This document shows positions 1-14,700 of a DNA stretch of 64,000 nt, piece by piece. The translations under genes and the position numbers were made by a program. Source of the stretch: Tyto alba. Taxonomy: Eukaryota; Chordata; Aves; Strigiformes; Tytonidae. Position 1 is the stretch's first letter. Every line of letters begins with the position of its first letter. The notes under the pieces were generated by a model. It had not been told where the DNA came from. It made no database searches and worked only from the letters and a program-made list of their open reading frames with translations. The stretch spans positions 2,108,001 to 2,172,000 of the forward strand of contig NW_024881329.1 of assembly GCF_018691265.1 (NCBI RefSeq), written 5' to 3'.

Positions 1-307
1 AGAACACAACCACAGCAATGGAATTGAACAGTATTAATGAACTGTGTTGCTGTCAGCATATTTTTTATTGCTTTGTTTCTTGCTGCTGCTTTTTTTTTTT
101 TTTTGGGGATGTTGTATTGACTCCACCATTCTAATCCAACAGATACGATTTGCTCACAGTATTTGAATTTTCATTTCACCAGCAGGGCATTCCAGCAGAC
201 ACTTTGAGGCATTTTTAAAAAGTTCAGCTGCAGAAATAGTATTCTGTATTGGTTGTTCTCAAACCTGTTGCTTTTAACCCTTTCACTTTCTCTCCTGTTC
301 TGTGCAG

Positions 308-3300
308 TGAGCCAAATCTACTAGTCCGTGCCTGTAACCAGCTAGGTCAGTTCTTGCAACACCGAGAAACTAATTTGCGTTACCTAGCACTGGAAAGCAT
401 GTGCACGCTTGCCAGCTCTGAATTCTCACATGAGGCTGTGAAAACACACATAGAAACAGTTATCAATGCATTGAAGGTAAATTTTTAAGTGTGCAGTCTG
501 TTCTGAGTGTTGTCGTCTCCCCTGCCTCAACGCCCTCTCCCCCCGCTGCCCCAAGCCCCCCATCCCTGATTAAGCTGATAATACTTGGGGACCAAATGAG
601 TTCTTCTCGGGAGCCTGTGTGAGGTTTTTTCTGTAATCCTGCAAAATCTTGCTGTGCTGACAACAACAGAGGTCAGCTTCAGTTTATTTCTACAGTTTAA
701 AATTAAATCTGATGCTTGTAGCTGTGGCCCCTATAGCTCTTTGGTATCTCCTTAAGCTGTAGAGTGAAAATTAATAATTCTTTCAAAATGTGGAATTTCA
801 AAACTGAGAATGCTGAGAAGACTGTGTTTTATTACTGTCTTGCTGGCATCGGACACTGTTTCTTCACTGCAGTAGCTTATGGGGAGCAGTAGAGCAGATC
901 AACTTCCACCGCAGAATCAGAAAGTCAAGAAGCCAGAAAGACACATTCCCAGGCCATGTTTATGTGAAAAAGCAGAAGTTGAAAGAAGATGACTCATTTC
1001 ATGTAAATTTACTTGCACACTTCAGCGTTTACATGTGTTGCTTTCTTCCAAGCTCATGCTGTAGGATATTAATACACTTGTCTAAAGTACATACCTGTCC
1101 TATCTGGGCATCTGTTGATACAAGGCAAGCCCGACACGAAACCTGCAGGTAACTAATTGACTGTTGGCCTCGTGACAATTTGATTTCAGCCAGTTATTAG
1201 CTCATTTGTGTCCAGTGGCACCAGTTACCCAGTGCACTGTGGACCACAAACTCATTCACCCCAGTTAGGGTAATAGTGGGGTATTCTGTACGAACACCTC
1301 CATCCTTGCAGCACTTGCACAGATTTGAATATGTACACTACAGAAACAAAACCTGACAATTTGTATTTTTGTCATGTTATTTAAAAGCAGGAAGCTGTCT
1401 CAGTCTCCAGTGACCTCTTTCTAGGTGCCTGAAAGTGAGAATAACATGAAAAACTCATAGTTTATGTGAAGGGTATATCAGTGTTCATTCTGCATTTGAA
1501 AGGTTATGAAAATGCATTTGTTTTAAATTTGACTGTGGATTATAGTAGTTTTATCTCTTCAGTAAGTTGCCTGTGTTTTCCAAATAAAGATGAAGTCATC
1601 CTGATCTTTTGCTGTGTGTCTTATTGCAGACTGAGAGAGATGTAAGTGTACGACAAAGAGCTGTAGATCTCCTGTACGCCATGTGTGACCGGAGCAACGC
1701 CCAGCAGATTGTGGCTGAAATGCTGAATTACTTGGAGACTGCTGATTATTCCATTAGAGAAGAAATTGTGAGATACTTGTGCTTCTTTATCTTTTTCATA
1801 GCTGGTTTTGCCACCATCTGTATCATTTACTGATTGGGATGCTGGATAGTCTCTGATGGAGATTCTTTTTCATAGTGGTTTTAAAAAAAAAAAAAATCAA
1901 ACCCCACTAAGTTTGTAGTCTAATAGCAAAGAATGTTCTTCATTTAAGTTAAACTAGTGGGGGAGGGGGGGAAAAACAAACCTTAGAAATCAGGAATTTA
2001 AAAAACTAATCTTCATCTCAGAGCATTGCGTATAGAAAGTGAAGTGAATTTTATGAGTGCTTGAGGAAATGCCATCTCTAGATGTGAGGGTTATGTCCTA
2101 CTCTAGTCAGCTGTTTAATAGCTTCAAAAATTAGTGTGATAAATACTTACTTGTAGGTAGAACTTCATACTGTGTATGCTGTGAGAACATTCTCTCAGTC
2201 TAAGGATTCTCAAAAACAATATGTTGTAATCAGCTAAAAGACAGCCATGATATCTATCTCCTTCTCAGCAGGAAAAAAATGCAAGAGTTGAAATGCTCAC
2301 TTAACAACCTTGTTAGAATGGTAGCCAAAACCTGTACTTACAGTAATCACTTAGCTTAGTTAGGTGCCAAAGTTTCTTGGGGAAAAATCGGAGAAGTTAA
2401 CATAGAATACAGTGTTAGTTGATTTACCTCTTGCACTGTCTTGTTGTTGGCAATCTACCCTTACTTGGCAGATAATATGAATTTCATTCTGATAATTTAG
2501 AACTCCTAAAAGATTAAGTCAGTGTAAATGATAAATTATGTGGAGGTCTCTTATGCTGATTCTTTGCTTCAAGATACAGGAATCTTAGCATGACTTTCAA
2601 GTCAGCTATATTTTGGTGACTGGTCTGTCTCCGCTGACTTGAGTTTCCACCTTTTTTTTTGAAGAAGTCTCCAATTTCCTACTTGGTCTTGTCTCAGTGA
2701 TGGTTTAGGTGGTATTTTTATAGCAAACAGAAAATGTTCACTAAATTGCTCTTGATAGCTTAGCTACACCATTGAAAAGCCACAGATGCAACATACTAAA
2801 ATGCATTATGGGGAAACCATTATGTATCTGGCGACTGGTGTGTTCTGGCGCAGAATTCAGCTGTGGGAGCAAGCTCTGACACATCTGAAACTGAGGCTTC
2901 TGGACTACCATGGGGTATCACTGGGGGCATATGAAAGTGAATCGTAATACACAGCTTATAAGTTAGTCAACCTTCTTTATTCTCTTATGTGTGTTCAGGT
3001 TCTGAAAGTTGCAATTCTAGCTGAGAAGTATGCAGTGGATTATACCTGGTATGTGGATACCATCTTGAATCTGATTCGCATTGCTGGTGACTATGTCAGT
3101 GAAGAAGTGTGGTATCGAGTTATTCAGATTGTCATCAACAGGGATGATGTTCAAGGGTATGCAGCAAAGACTGTTTTTGAGGTGAGACTAACTGTTTTCA
3201 ATTCACTTTCAAAATGAGGTAGGAATTAAGTAAACACATGATCTAGCAGGTGTGTGCATGCTTCCCCATGTTAGGGAGGAGTAAAAATATGATCCTGAGT

Positions 3301-5706
3301 AGTTCAACAAAATGCTGCTGAAGCTTTCTGTAAAACTAGCAGCATAGATTTTTCAGAGCCAGAGACTGTATTAAGTTGATGAGAAGCTTCTCTGGCTTAA
3401 TGTAGAATGCACCTGGTACCATTCTGGTTTTGGTGAGGGAGGGTAAGGTGGGTTACGCTGGCTTTTTGATACTTTGGTAGGTGGCATAGAATGGATGGTT
3501 TAGTAAGGAAATTACAGTACCTGGAAAATTACTGAAATGTAGTAAAAATAGAAGCCTTTTACAGGGTGGCTTGCTGCTTTTTTGAGTATTCTGCATGCAT
3601 CCAAAACACTCAAAATGATAGCTTGATGATCCTTTTGGAAGCATATATCCATTCTGATAAAACTGGAATTTGAACTCTTAAAGGAGAGCACTTTCAAATA
3701 TCTGGCCTTGTTGCTCTGGCTTTGTTTGGATTCTTCAAGTTGCCTTTCCACTTTTTTTTGTTTCCTTTCCTGAATATTTAAGCTGACTTTCAGAACTCAT
3801 TGCTGCTATGTTTTTCTTCATCCTCAGTAAAGACAGTATTTTTATCTTGGACAACTTCATCATGTTCTTTCAAGGTTTGAATTAAGTATATTAATACCCT
3901 TCTGACACCCCTAAAGACATAAGGGGAAACCTAATCAGCTGTGACTGTCCTCAGAAGTCCACAGTGCTGCTAGATGAGCCTAAGAGTGCTCATAACTAAG
4001 TAATACTTACGCTGGAGGGTCTTCTATTAAGTCATAGCACCTATCATGCTTTTCTTGTAAGTGCTCTGTAGTGCCTAGACCTATGGCCTGCTCTTACAGG
4101 AAAGTAGACTAGGAAACTGGATGCTGTGGAAGTGACAGAAAAGATTGATCTTTTGGATACGCTCCGGATTGATGACTACTTGATGTGTACTTACAGGCCC
4201 TTCAAGCTCCAGCGTGCCATGAGAATCTTGTAAAAGTAGGTGGCTACATCTTGGGAGAGTTTGGAAATCTGATAGCAGGTGATCCAAGATCAAGGTAAAA
4301 TACTTTCTAAAATACTGAACTGTAGTAGTAATACTTTCTGTAAAGAATCTAATGCCTATTTAATACTCCTAAAGGCCAGTTAAGGAATGAATCAGCTCTT
4401 GCTAGTAATTCATTAAGAATTATGTCTACAAAAACTGAACAAATTCTTTTTCTTCTCATCATTTAAGTCCCCTCATCCAGTTCAACTTGCTACATTCCAA
4501 GTTTCATCTGTGTAGTGTTCCTACCCGAGCTCTGCTTCTGTCTACCTACATCAAGTTTGTGAACCTGTTTCCAGAAATCAAAACTACAATTCAAGATGTA
4601 TTGCGCAGTGACAGTCAGCTTAAGAATGCTGATGTTGAGCTGCAGCAGCGAGCTGTTGAGTATTTGAGGCTCAGTACTATTGCCAGTACTGATATATTGG
4701 TAGGTATAACAATGATTTGTTTTTATTATGTGGAACTCTTTAGCTGTGTCTTCTGTCAACAAGTAAACTCCACTACACCTTACCTGATTGCTCAGAGATC
4801 TTAATGCAGGATTAAGGATCCGCAATGTGGGCACTCATTCTTTTAGTCTACCTAATTCAGCTGCAGTCGTCTTTAATTTAGAGCTAAAATCCAAGTTGTT
4901 ACTGCTTTAGTGGGACAAATGACTGTTAAAGCATGCTAATCTGGAGCTGGGAAGCCATTGGAAGCTGATGTGGTATGGGGTCCTACAGTACTCAGAAACC
5001 AAAAAGCTAGAGTTTTGTTTTGAGGCCTTGATGGTGGGCAGGAAACTTGTAATTCTGCTAATTTTTTTTTGTTTTTATTTTTTTTTGTCACTAGAAGTTC
5101 ACTGTGCTTTAACCTGATGCTTTCACGTCTGGCCAGAGCATGGCACGCGTAGTCATCATGACAACTAATAAATGCTTATCTGACTAGATCCTTGGGTAAT
5201 CTTCTGTGGTTTCAGTCTAGGTCTGTTTGACTTAAAGACCGTTATGTCTGCTGTGATCTAATTTTGGTTTTTAATTCAATAGCACTCTATCAGAGAAGTG
5301 ATATGCTTCAGTTCTCTTACTAGTTTCAAAAAGCTTTAAATATTTTTTTTTTATACATATAAAAAGCAGGTCTACTCCATCACTGTACAATAAACTGCAT
5401 AGTCATCTTCTATGTGGATAATCACTTCTGCTTTTGCCTTATGCAATCCGTAAGGGTGTATCTCTTCAAAGACTCAGAAGCTGGTTTGGCTTTTTCTGTA
5501 AGTTTAATACACTTTTTTTTCCCTGTGACAAGGCTACGGTGCTGGAAGAAATGCCCCCCTTTCCAGAGAGGGAATCTTCTATTTTGGCTAAGCTCAAGAA
5601 GAAGAAAGGCCCAGGCACAGTTACTGACCTGGAAGAGATCAAAAAGGAGAGGAGCTCTGATATGAACGGAAGCGCTGAACCTGCCTCTGTCAATGCCAGT
5701 GCTGTT
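308..5706 (+). CDS. AP2A2: AP2A2 trunk-domain exons
   Basis: Six exons (308-476, 1630-1767, 2999-3181, 4197-4294, 4468-4699, 5533-5706) encode the C-terminal half of the alpha-solenoid trunk, built from HEAT/ARM-like helical repeats. Recognisable runs are [73 protein letters not shown] and [15 protein letters not shown]. Splice phases are 0, 0, 0, 2, 0 and 0, and every donor is GT. The trunk ends with the Lys-rich segment [13 protein letters not shown] and leads into the hinge. Introns at 477-1629, 1768-2998, 3182-4196 and 4700-5532 contain only short poly-T/poly-A tracts. Confidence 0.96.
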
Positions 5707-8700
5707 GTGAGTTTAAAAGCTGTTACTTCACTCATTTAGATGGCATGCAGGTGAAAAACAGAATGGTTTCCTTAAAGTGGCTTTTTAGGGTTTAGAACTT
5801 CTCATCTCAGATCTAAGACTGTGGGTATTTGCTATAAAGTAGCAGGGAAACATACAGCTGCTTTCCCCCCACCACGTGCTTGGTTGCAATTGTTCCTTTG
5901 GGAACAAACTGACTTCAGCCTAAAATAAATCCCTTTTACATTGTTACTTTGAAAAATATTGCTGTAAAGTTAGAAATGGGAATTTTCTTACTGGTGAAAT
6001 TGCAGTGAAGGTGAGATAAAACTAATATATTTAAAAGAAAGAACTTCAATTTCAAATTTTCAGCCGTTGTTCTGCTTTGTCTAACATGGTAGATATTTTG
6101 CATCTTGTTTCAGGTTGTTGTTGTTTTTGCTAGAAGTGGACAACACTTAAGGTGGCTATCCTTAAATCAATATAATGTTTATTAACTCTTTATTTGACAG
6201 TACTATTTGAGTTCAGTTATGGTAGATAAGGCCGCAGTCTCGTTTCTTCTGAGTTGAAAGTTATCATTTTATTGTCAGTTAAAGCTGGTAGGATGAATTG
6301 TTCCCATTATGTAACACTTGTTTCTGGTTTTAATGACTATCATAACTTGTAATTACATCTGAGATGTAGTAGTAGATTACCTAAGAGGAGGAAATATTGT
6401 AGCATACTCCCTGCCCAGTTTGTTGAACCATAATCCTTTAACTCTTAGTCATTGCAGTATGTATGAGTAGACGTTCCAAGCGAAACATCTTTGAATGGAC
6501 AGAAATACCTTTCCAGCAGAAAAGCTGCCAAGTTTTTGCATGCCAAATTGTCTGAGGTGACTGGCAGTTAAAATTGTTACATGCATATGAGCTTTGCTTT
6601 ATGGGTTGCAGCCGTGTAAGAAACTCAGCTATGCTGCCTTCGTCAGTGCCTTTGGTGTGACTGTGGCTTTGATGCCAAGACTGTGTTCCAAATTGGAGTT
6701 TCAGCTGTTGGTTTTCAGTAGTTCTTACCAATTGGCTTCTGAAAAATTTTTCCAGGAAATTTTTCATTACACTGCATCAAATTCAGTTTTTGAAATATAT
6801 GATAACTTTGCGTTGGTTTACAAAAACAGAATTTCAGGCTCAATCCAAATGCATCTCATGATTCATCTTCAGCCTGCCTGGCACATTGTCAGCTGCTAAT
6901 GTCTAATACGTGAACTTTTCATTTAACAGCCTATGCTTTGTTCTTGCACGTGACTTGGGCACATATATACGACCTCCGTTGCCTGATTCTGTGTCCTGGC
7001 TACTTAATTTGTTCTATTGGAGAAAAAAAAAATTTCAAAGGTCCTGCCTCTACCTTTAGTGTTTGCAGCTTGAACTAGCTACGGGCTCTGCTTTTTTGCT
7101 GGTTAGGTTTTACATTGTTTCTAAGGTTTGCCAAGCTTCAGAAACCCAGGACTAAACTGATAGTCAATTTTAAAGATGCTGTGATGTTTTAATTTAGATT
7201 TGTGTAGAAGCCACTGCATTTCTTGCTGGATTCTTCGTGAAAGGAAAACACCTTTGTATTTTGTTCCCTACAGTAATTAATTTCTCTTGAAGCTAAGAGG
7301 GGAGAAGAGAAGGGGGAAAAACATTGTCATCTTTCTTCTGCAGAATCAGATTCTAGACAGATCAATTTTGGTTTTTTTATTTAATGGTTAGATGGACATA
7401 ACTCTTCAAAGGAAAAAAAGAAAAACACATCTATAAATGAGCTTAAGTTGAAATGCAAGGTGGTAACTGCATTCGTGAAGCCTACTACGTCCATTCAAAG
7501 CCTGGTTTGCGGTGGGGAGAGACGCTTTGCTGTAGCTTAGTTGTCTGTGCAAGAGAGACAGCTTTGTTTTAGTTTTGCTGTCGTGTAACTCCGAAGTGTC
7601 TTGTCTTCCCTAGTCAACTCCTTCTCCATCTGCGGATCTGCTGGGTCTGGGCGCTGCCCCTCTCACCAATTCAGCTCCCCCACCGTCCTCTAGTGGTAGC
7701 CTGCTGGTGGATGTATTTTCAGATTCAGCTTCTGCAGTTGCACCTCTTGCTCCTGGTTCTGATGACAACTTTGCGAGGTAATTAAGTCACCCTGTAAGGA
7801 ATCTGAAGAGGAATTTGTCTGCTAAAACAGGATTAGAGAAAAAAATACCTACAATGGTTTTGGTTTTGTTCCAGCTTATTTGAATGCATTCCTGGGTGGT
7901 AGTTGTGCAGCGAGAGGTGTTCTTGAACTCTATGCTGGATGTGCTATCTGTACTGAATACTTCTGCTCATGGAAAAACTGTAGTAATCAACATTAGGATA
8001 TTAGCCACACAGTATTGCCTAGTTTTCATGCTGGTTTTGCTTCTTTGTTAAACTAGAGCTTCTTGTGCATCTCAGTGCATCTTGAATTTGGGGGTTTTCT
8101 GGCCTGATATGAATATGTTTATTCTTCTCTTATTTCCATTAAGTATTCTTGTGTCTCTCCACTTATGGCAAGCTGATACTGAAACAGTGAAATGGATTAT
8201 ATCCAGAGGTACTGGTTCTCAGAATTTCAAGATAAACTTAAATTGTTCTGTTACTGTCTGACAAACAGGTGTGAAAAGGGGGGGGAAAAAAAAACCACAA
8301 GTGCTTTGCTTTTTTTTTTTTAAGGGAATTGGATGCCAGTATCTTTCTAATTACATTACCAAGTGTAGTGAAGGTGTAATATGTTCTTAATCCCATTAAC
8401 ATTAAAAGCCTCTGTGGCTACACTCAAATGTTATTTGGCTAAAATTTTGGAAATAAATAGCACAAGATCACAGAATGTCTTTAAGAATCTGTCATCTTAT
8501 TGGCCAAAAATGTGTTACTGTTGTCAAGGACCAAATTTTGAATGATGGCATGACAGATTTGCCATGCATCTTAATATAAAAGACATAATTAGTGAAACTA
8601 ATCTGCCTGGATCATTGAGACTTTCATCAAAATTTTATCCTAGGCAATGCATTGTTGCAGGTTTGCAGTGATTAATACTTGAATCCTGTATTTCTCTTAG

Positions 8701-11700
8701 AATGCAGTAAGTGATGTTTAATCATGCTACACAATAGCAAGACTTTAAGAAGCTACACAAGCTTGTTGGAGGTTTTGGGTTTTTTTTCCTCTTCTAAAGA
8801 AACCAATGCTAATAGCTTCATAAGCAAAAGTTACCTAAAAAGAGTTTTCTCTTTCTGCAGAAGAAAGTATAGCTTTGCCCAACCCCTTGGTCTCTCTGTA
8901 GATGATGAAATGCTTCTCTAATGTTACTGAGAAGTTGCCTTTTACAGTTTCCTGCTTCTTTTTAGTGCTGTTGTCACTTTTGTTTCTAATCTGATACTTG
9001 GGGTAAGTCATTCTCTGTGTGCCCGTATACTCTTGCCTACACTTGTGTGTTTTTAAGAACAGACTGTGCAGCTGTAATTAGAAGTGCCACTACGGTGGTT
9101 GAGGCCTCCGCTTCAATGTGCGCATTTGTAGTAGTTAATATACATCTACATTTATGGGTATGAACGAAAACTTCTTTGCTGTCACAGTTAAACACCTGAA
9201 AGGACTTGGTTCTTTGAGGTGTAAACTTAAGCTACTGAACACCTTCAGCTGTCTTCTGTCTTGGGGGAGAATTGCTGGTTCCTAACAATCAGGGAGGGGT
9301 GGGGTGGGGGAGAGAAGCGGGGGAAAACCATTGCCTAATGCCTAAAACCTTTGTAGGTGTACTGAGCTAGGGCAGCTAATAAATTTTTCATGCATTAAAC
9401 TCAGCAGTGCCATTTTTGAGGAAGGAGGTAAAAGAAATAACTAAGCACTAAGCTGTCTTTACTAACTCCTGCTATCTCTGTCGCTACTGCCTTTCTTCCT
9501 TTGTGCTGCCTGAACTAGCCCTGACCTGGCTTCATCTGAGGTAGTTTCTGAGGAACCAGCTGATACTGTGCATGATGCTGATGAGCTTTTTCACAAGTAA
9601 GCAATACTAAAACCTTGCAAGGCTGGGCAACTTCCAGAATATAGTTATAAAGCAAAACTATATTGTGCATTAACTTTAATACCAGCAAAACTAGAGAAAC
9701 ATGTACTGTCAGACTTGTGACTAGAACACCTCTGTAGATGCTGTGGATTTTATGACAAGCTCATGAATGAATACACGGGTTAGTCGCCTTTACGAGTCAG
9801 TGTTATCACACACTGCTCTAAAATGAGGCAATACCAGTTGTATATTAAGTTTTGCAACTATTCACAAATAAAGGAGAACCATGAAAGAGTTAATTGTCAA
9901 AAGTACTGATATTTGGGAGTATGTTTTAAGTGCCTTGTATGCAAAAAGCTGATGTTTGCTGACCACCTCATCTATTTTAAATGAAGGGTGACAGAAAGGA
10001 CTGAAATCACTGCAGAATGGGCTTCCTCTCTCAAAATGGAGAAAAAAAAAAATAAAATACAGCTCTCAGTTGACTTATGTGATAAAACAAGGGATTCTTT
10101 TTTCTTTCAGGTTTAAACAGTCAAAGCCTCAAACTTTTCAATTCTACACCAGCCTAATGAGTTTCAGAAGTTGTCAAGAATATGAATAAGAAAAATCCTA
10201 GTCTCTTGCATGGTCCTTTATAGACAGTGTGTGTATGTATAGCATATTGTGGCTTCCTTCATAGTTTCTCAGGCATCTTATCAAATAAAAAATTCAGTTC
10301 TTTTAGTGTCCTACAAGTGGTGGTTTCGGTTGTAAAATTGTCTTTTCTAACTCTGCAGTTTTCTGCAAAGGCCTCTCTCACAGACTGATGCACTCTAGGT
10401 TAACCACAATCTTCATCCTCTGTGTAAACCCTGAATTTTGTCGTTCTAAATATTGTTTAATATGGCTCAATTTAAAACACATTTTCCCTCTCTTCCCCTA
10501 GGTTTGTGTGTAAAAATAATGGAGTCTTATTTGAAAATCAGTTGCTACAAATTGGATTGAAATCTGAATTTCGACAGAACCTGGGTAAGCTCTTCCAGGC
10601 CAAGTGGTTAGCTGTCTGCATTATCAACCCCAGTGCTGGTGCAATATTGCAGATAGGACTTACTTTTCATCTGCTTAAGAGGGAAATGTGATTTCAGGTG
10701 TAACCCATTTGTGTGTTCCTGGCTTCTGTGGGGGTTCTTGTTCCCTTAAACTTCTGGGTTGTTTTGGTAGCTGAGATGAAATGGGAGTGCTAAGTGGTAC
10801 TGTAAGCTCCAGCTCTTGCTGCCTAGCTGCAAGAGGACCATTCTCCTCAATTTTTGTATTTTACAGTATAGCTTATTGTAATAATATTATACACAGTATG
10901 TGTCAGGCATGTCTAGCATAATGCATGAATGCACAAGATACAGGAAACATCTAGGCAAAAGCTGGGAATCAAACACAGGCCAGCACTAGGATTGCTTGCT
11001 TCTCCCCTTCTGCATCACTTTTGGTACCACGATAGCTTCCTTGCATAAAAAGTGATGTTCTCTGGCAACTGAAAGACTTCCACTGATTATTTAACTGCCT
11101 GTGTGGCAGCTACTGTGGGAGAGGTCTGATGGTTTGTTTTACTCTGTTACTTCATTTTGAACTGTGAATATCTTGTTAAGATAAACCGTGGAAATTATGC
11201 TTTGTTTTTAAAAGTTGCTTTAAAGAAAGGTAGAAAGACAAGATAGTTGAAGCACAAATAGTTTAATATGATTACATGTGACGTACCTACGGATTCTGTT
11301 GTCTTTTATTCTTTTCTTTCTAGGACGTATGTTCATATTCTATGGTAATAAGACATCAACACAGTTCCTGAATTTTACTCCAACAGTAATCTGCTCAGAT
11401 GACCTGCAGTCAAATATCCTTAAATGAAGTGTGTTCTTATGCTTTGTGTTTTATACAGCACAAAATGACAATACAGCTGCTGGATCAAGGCATGGTGTCC
11501 TTGAACATGAAGAAATGAGAAACTTGCTGATAACTTTCTAAAGTTCTTGTAGAAAGAAAAAGTCTCGGAGAGATGTAACATTCTCTCCTTAAAGCTCTGG
11601 TTCCAAACACAAATTTACTGTTGAAATAAGGAGAAATTTGGCTGAATAAATATGTAATGTAACTCTGTAGCTTTCCCCACTGTCATGAAGTAGCAGAGAT

Positions 11701-14700
11701 ACAGGTGTGGTGTCCTTCAAGTCCTGTGTTAGCGGATAACCTCAGGCTTGAGATGGAGGTGGAAGAGTACGTGTACACAAAGCTGAGGATACTTTAAAAT
11801 AAGTTCTTAATTTACAGTTTGTCCTTAACACTTGGTATTGCAAATTTAGGATTTCTGGGAGGCTTGGGTCAAGCTTGCTTGACTCAAAGCATCACTGTAA
11901 TATTCACATCCAGTGGTGTCTATTATGAAGTCTGTCTGTGCCTTCGTACCTTTATGAGGGCATCTTTCTTTAAGAGTATCTAAATAATTGAGAATTGTGG
12001 GGGTTATTGCTTCTAGGTGTGTCAATATGGAAAAAAAAAAACAAAACAACTTTTTTGATGTTCAAGAGAGCTGTGAGTATTCAGTAACATAGAGAGAATG
12101 AGTGGACATGATGCTAATTCCTCACATAGATTACTGGAGGATTTGCCTTTTTTTTTTTTAAAGTTGCCACTTCATTGATCAGTTTCCTTAAGCACTTCTT
12201 ATGCCTGAATCTTCAGACGAAACCTGTTGATCCCACAGTGGATGGAGGTGCACAGGTTCAGCAGGTCGTAAACATCGAATGTGTGTCAGACTTCATGGAA
12301 GCTCCAATCCTGAACATTCAATTCAGGTAAAACACAGGATTCGCGTGCTAGTAAATTAATTGGATGAAAGATGTTAACTTTGTCCCGGTCCTCTGACTGA
12401 AGAGTAGGATATGGACACATAAAACTGCCTTGGGTAGACAGCTGACTTGAAAAATTGAGCCAACTAAGCTTTAAGTTACTAGGGGAGGTAGGGAATCCCC
12501 TTGGAACAATGTAGTTTTTTTAAAAAAAAAAAAAAAAAAACAGCCCAACAAAAAACCTAATCAAGAAGCAGCTACTGATAAAATGTCTCCCTGACTTCTC
12601 TTTCTGCTGTCCGTATAAAACAGCAGTCTTCCTGTTTGCTTAAGAGATCTTGACAGGAATATACGCAGTTACGTCTCCCTTCTGGAACCCAAGAACATTT
12701 CTGCAAACAACTTGGACTGGAAATGCGTGCAGGCAAAAATAGAATCTTGTTATGTCCACTCAACATCAGCCTTTAGGAAATTCTGATTTCTGGGCTGCGG
12801 CGTTCTGATCCCGATTGGCTCTTTCCAGTATGTTTTCACAGGGATGTGTTTTCACACCTTGGGGGCTATCTGGAAGATTAACAACCTGTGGTGAAACTGA
12901 GAGATCATTATTAGAAATTCTGCCAATTCACTTTCACTTGACATCTCAGCAGAGCAAATAAATCTATGTAACGATGGATTAAAGCTGTATCTTGGCAATA
13001 CCATTATCTGCAGTTCATGGATTTTAATCCTACACAATTGCACCTTAGTGTTCATCCTCAGTTGCTCGGTTGATTTAGGCTGAGAGCCTGCTGACGCTGT
13101 GCTGCATACACGGTGTTCTTTCCATTCCACACGCAGGTATGGCGGAACATTCCAAAATCTTTCAGTAAAATTACCCATCACACTGAACAAGTTTTTCCAG
13201 CCAACAGAGATGTCTTCTCAAGACTTTTTTCAGCGTTGGAAGCAACTGAGCAAGTAAGCCTTTGTCTGTATTTGGGCTTGGGGCTATTGTGGTGGGCCAA
13301 GGGAAGCAAAAGGGTATATTGTGAACGCAGCTGGTGCAGTGCCCCATCCTGTGCTTAATCCTGTGAGTTATAAACTCCCAACACAATCCGTTGCTATTGA
13401 ACAGTGCTGCACCTAATGCACGTTTTGATCTTGCCTTGTCTTGCAGTCCGAAACAAGAAGTACAGAATATCTTTAAAGCAAAACACCCAATGGATGCAGA
13501 GATCACAAAAGCAAAGGTGGGTGTTGTGTGGTGTTTTTAACTCGTAGTGTAAGGGTAGTGGTTTAAGCAAATTCTGTTCATCTTGGTTTACACGGCGATT
13601 GGATCATCCTGGTTAACTTTGAGTCCGTGTTGTGTATCAGGCCCTTGGCAGTGCTGGGCTGAATGGACTGTTCTCAGCGTGGCTTGAATTAAATACAGTC
13701 TTCAATAGCAGCTGGAAACTTGAAGCTATTTAAGAAAACACTAATTCAGTGCTTAAATCTGAATCAGAAGATGCTTCAAGCCTTGCTTTATGCTAGAGTT
13801 ACTAGTTAGAAAAGAAAACAAGTGACTTTTTGTAGCACTGACAAAACAGAGGTGACTAGTGTAAGACAGGAATGGCTTTATCAAAAAGAAGGGAGAGTTA
13901 TGTTGAATCTAACTTACTTCTCAGTTGGTTTTGAGAACCTCTTTCAGGAACAGCTTATGATCAGAGTTCTTCTGTCACTTCAAAAATTTGTTGTAATTAG
14001 ATTGGTATTGGATAATCCTTAATGTCTTGAAAACTTCGAATAAAAATTAGTTTCCTACTTGTTTCTGGTTGGTGGTGGCTGTGCTTGGGTAGACTTGGTA
14101 TTGGTGTCCCACTGTCCCCACATCTAAATCTCCTGGGTTTCTTTCATAGATAATTGGCTTTGGATCAGCCCTACTTGAGGAGGTAGATCCCAATCCTGCT
14201 AACTTTGTCGGTGCTGGTATCATACATACAAAAACTACTCAGATTGGATGCTTGCTGCGCCTCGAACCCAACCTCCAGGCACAGGTACCTGTTGAAGTAT
14301 CTACAGCTTCAATACAAGTTCTTGTTTGAACTAAATAACTGTGTGTATCTGAAACTCCTTAAGGTAATGATTTAAAATCACTCTTGCAGTAGCTAATTAT
14401 GGCTACAGACTCCAACAAGAAATGGAATTGGAGCAGCTGCTCCAGGCCCAGTTTGCTAAGCTGCTGCTTTGTAGCAATTCTCTTTCCTGTTGGAAGAGAT
14501 CATTGTGTTATTCCAGACTGTCCGTGGAGTCTCATCTTCTCTTGAAGGCTGGAAACATTTAATGTTTCTGTTTCGTGCACCTTGGAAAGATTAAGTATAA
14601 TTCCCTTTGCCATTTTAAATTTATAAAAGAATGATTGGCCAAAAGAGAAAACATAAGCAAATGAACACAATGTTAAGAACGTTCTTCCTCAGGCATTTCA

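Noticed and set aside
11646..11651. AATAAA as an early poly(A) signal of AP2A2
   Set aside because: It lies within the candidate U12 intron and coding exons continue for another 3.5 kb. It could only mark a rare truncated form.
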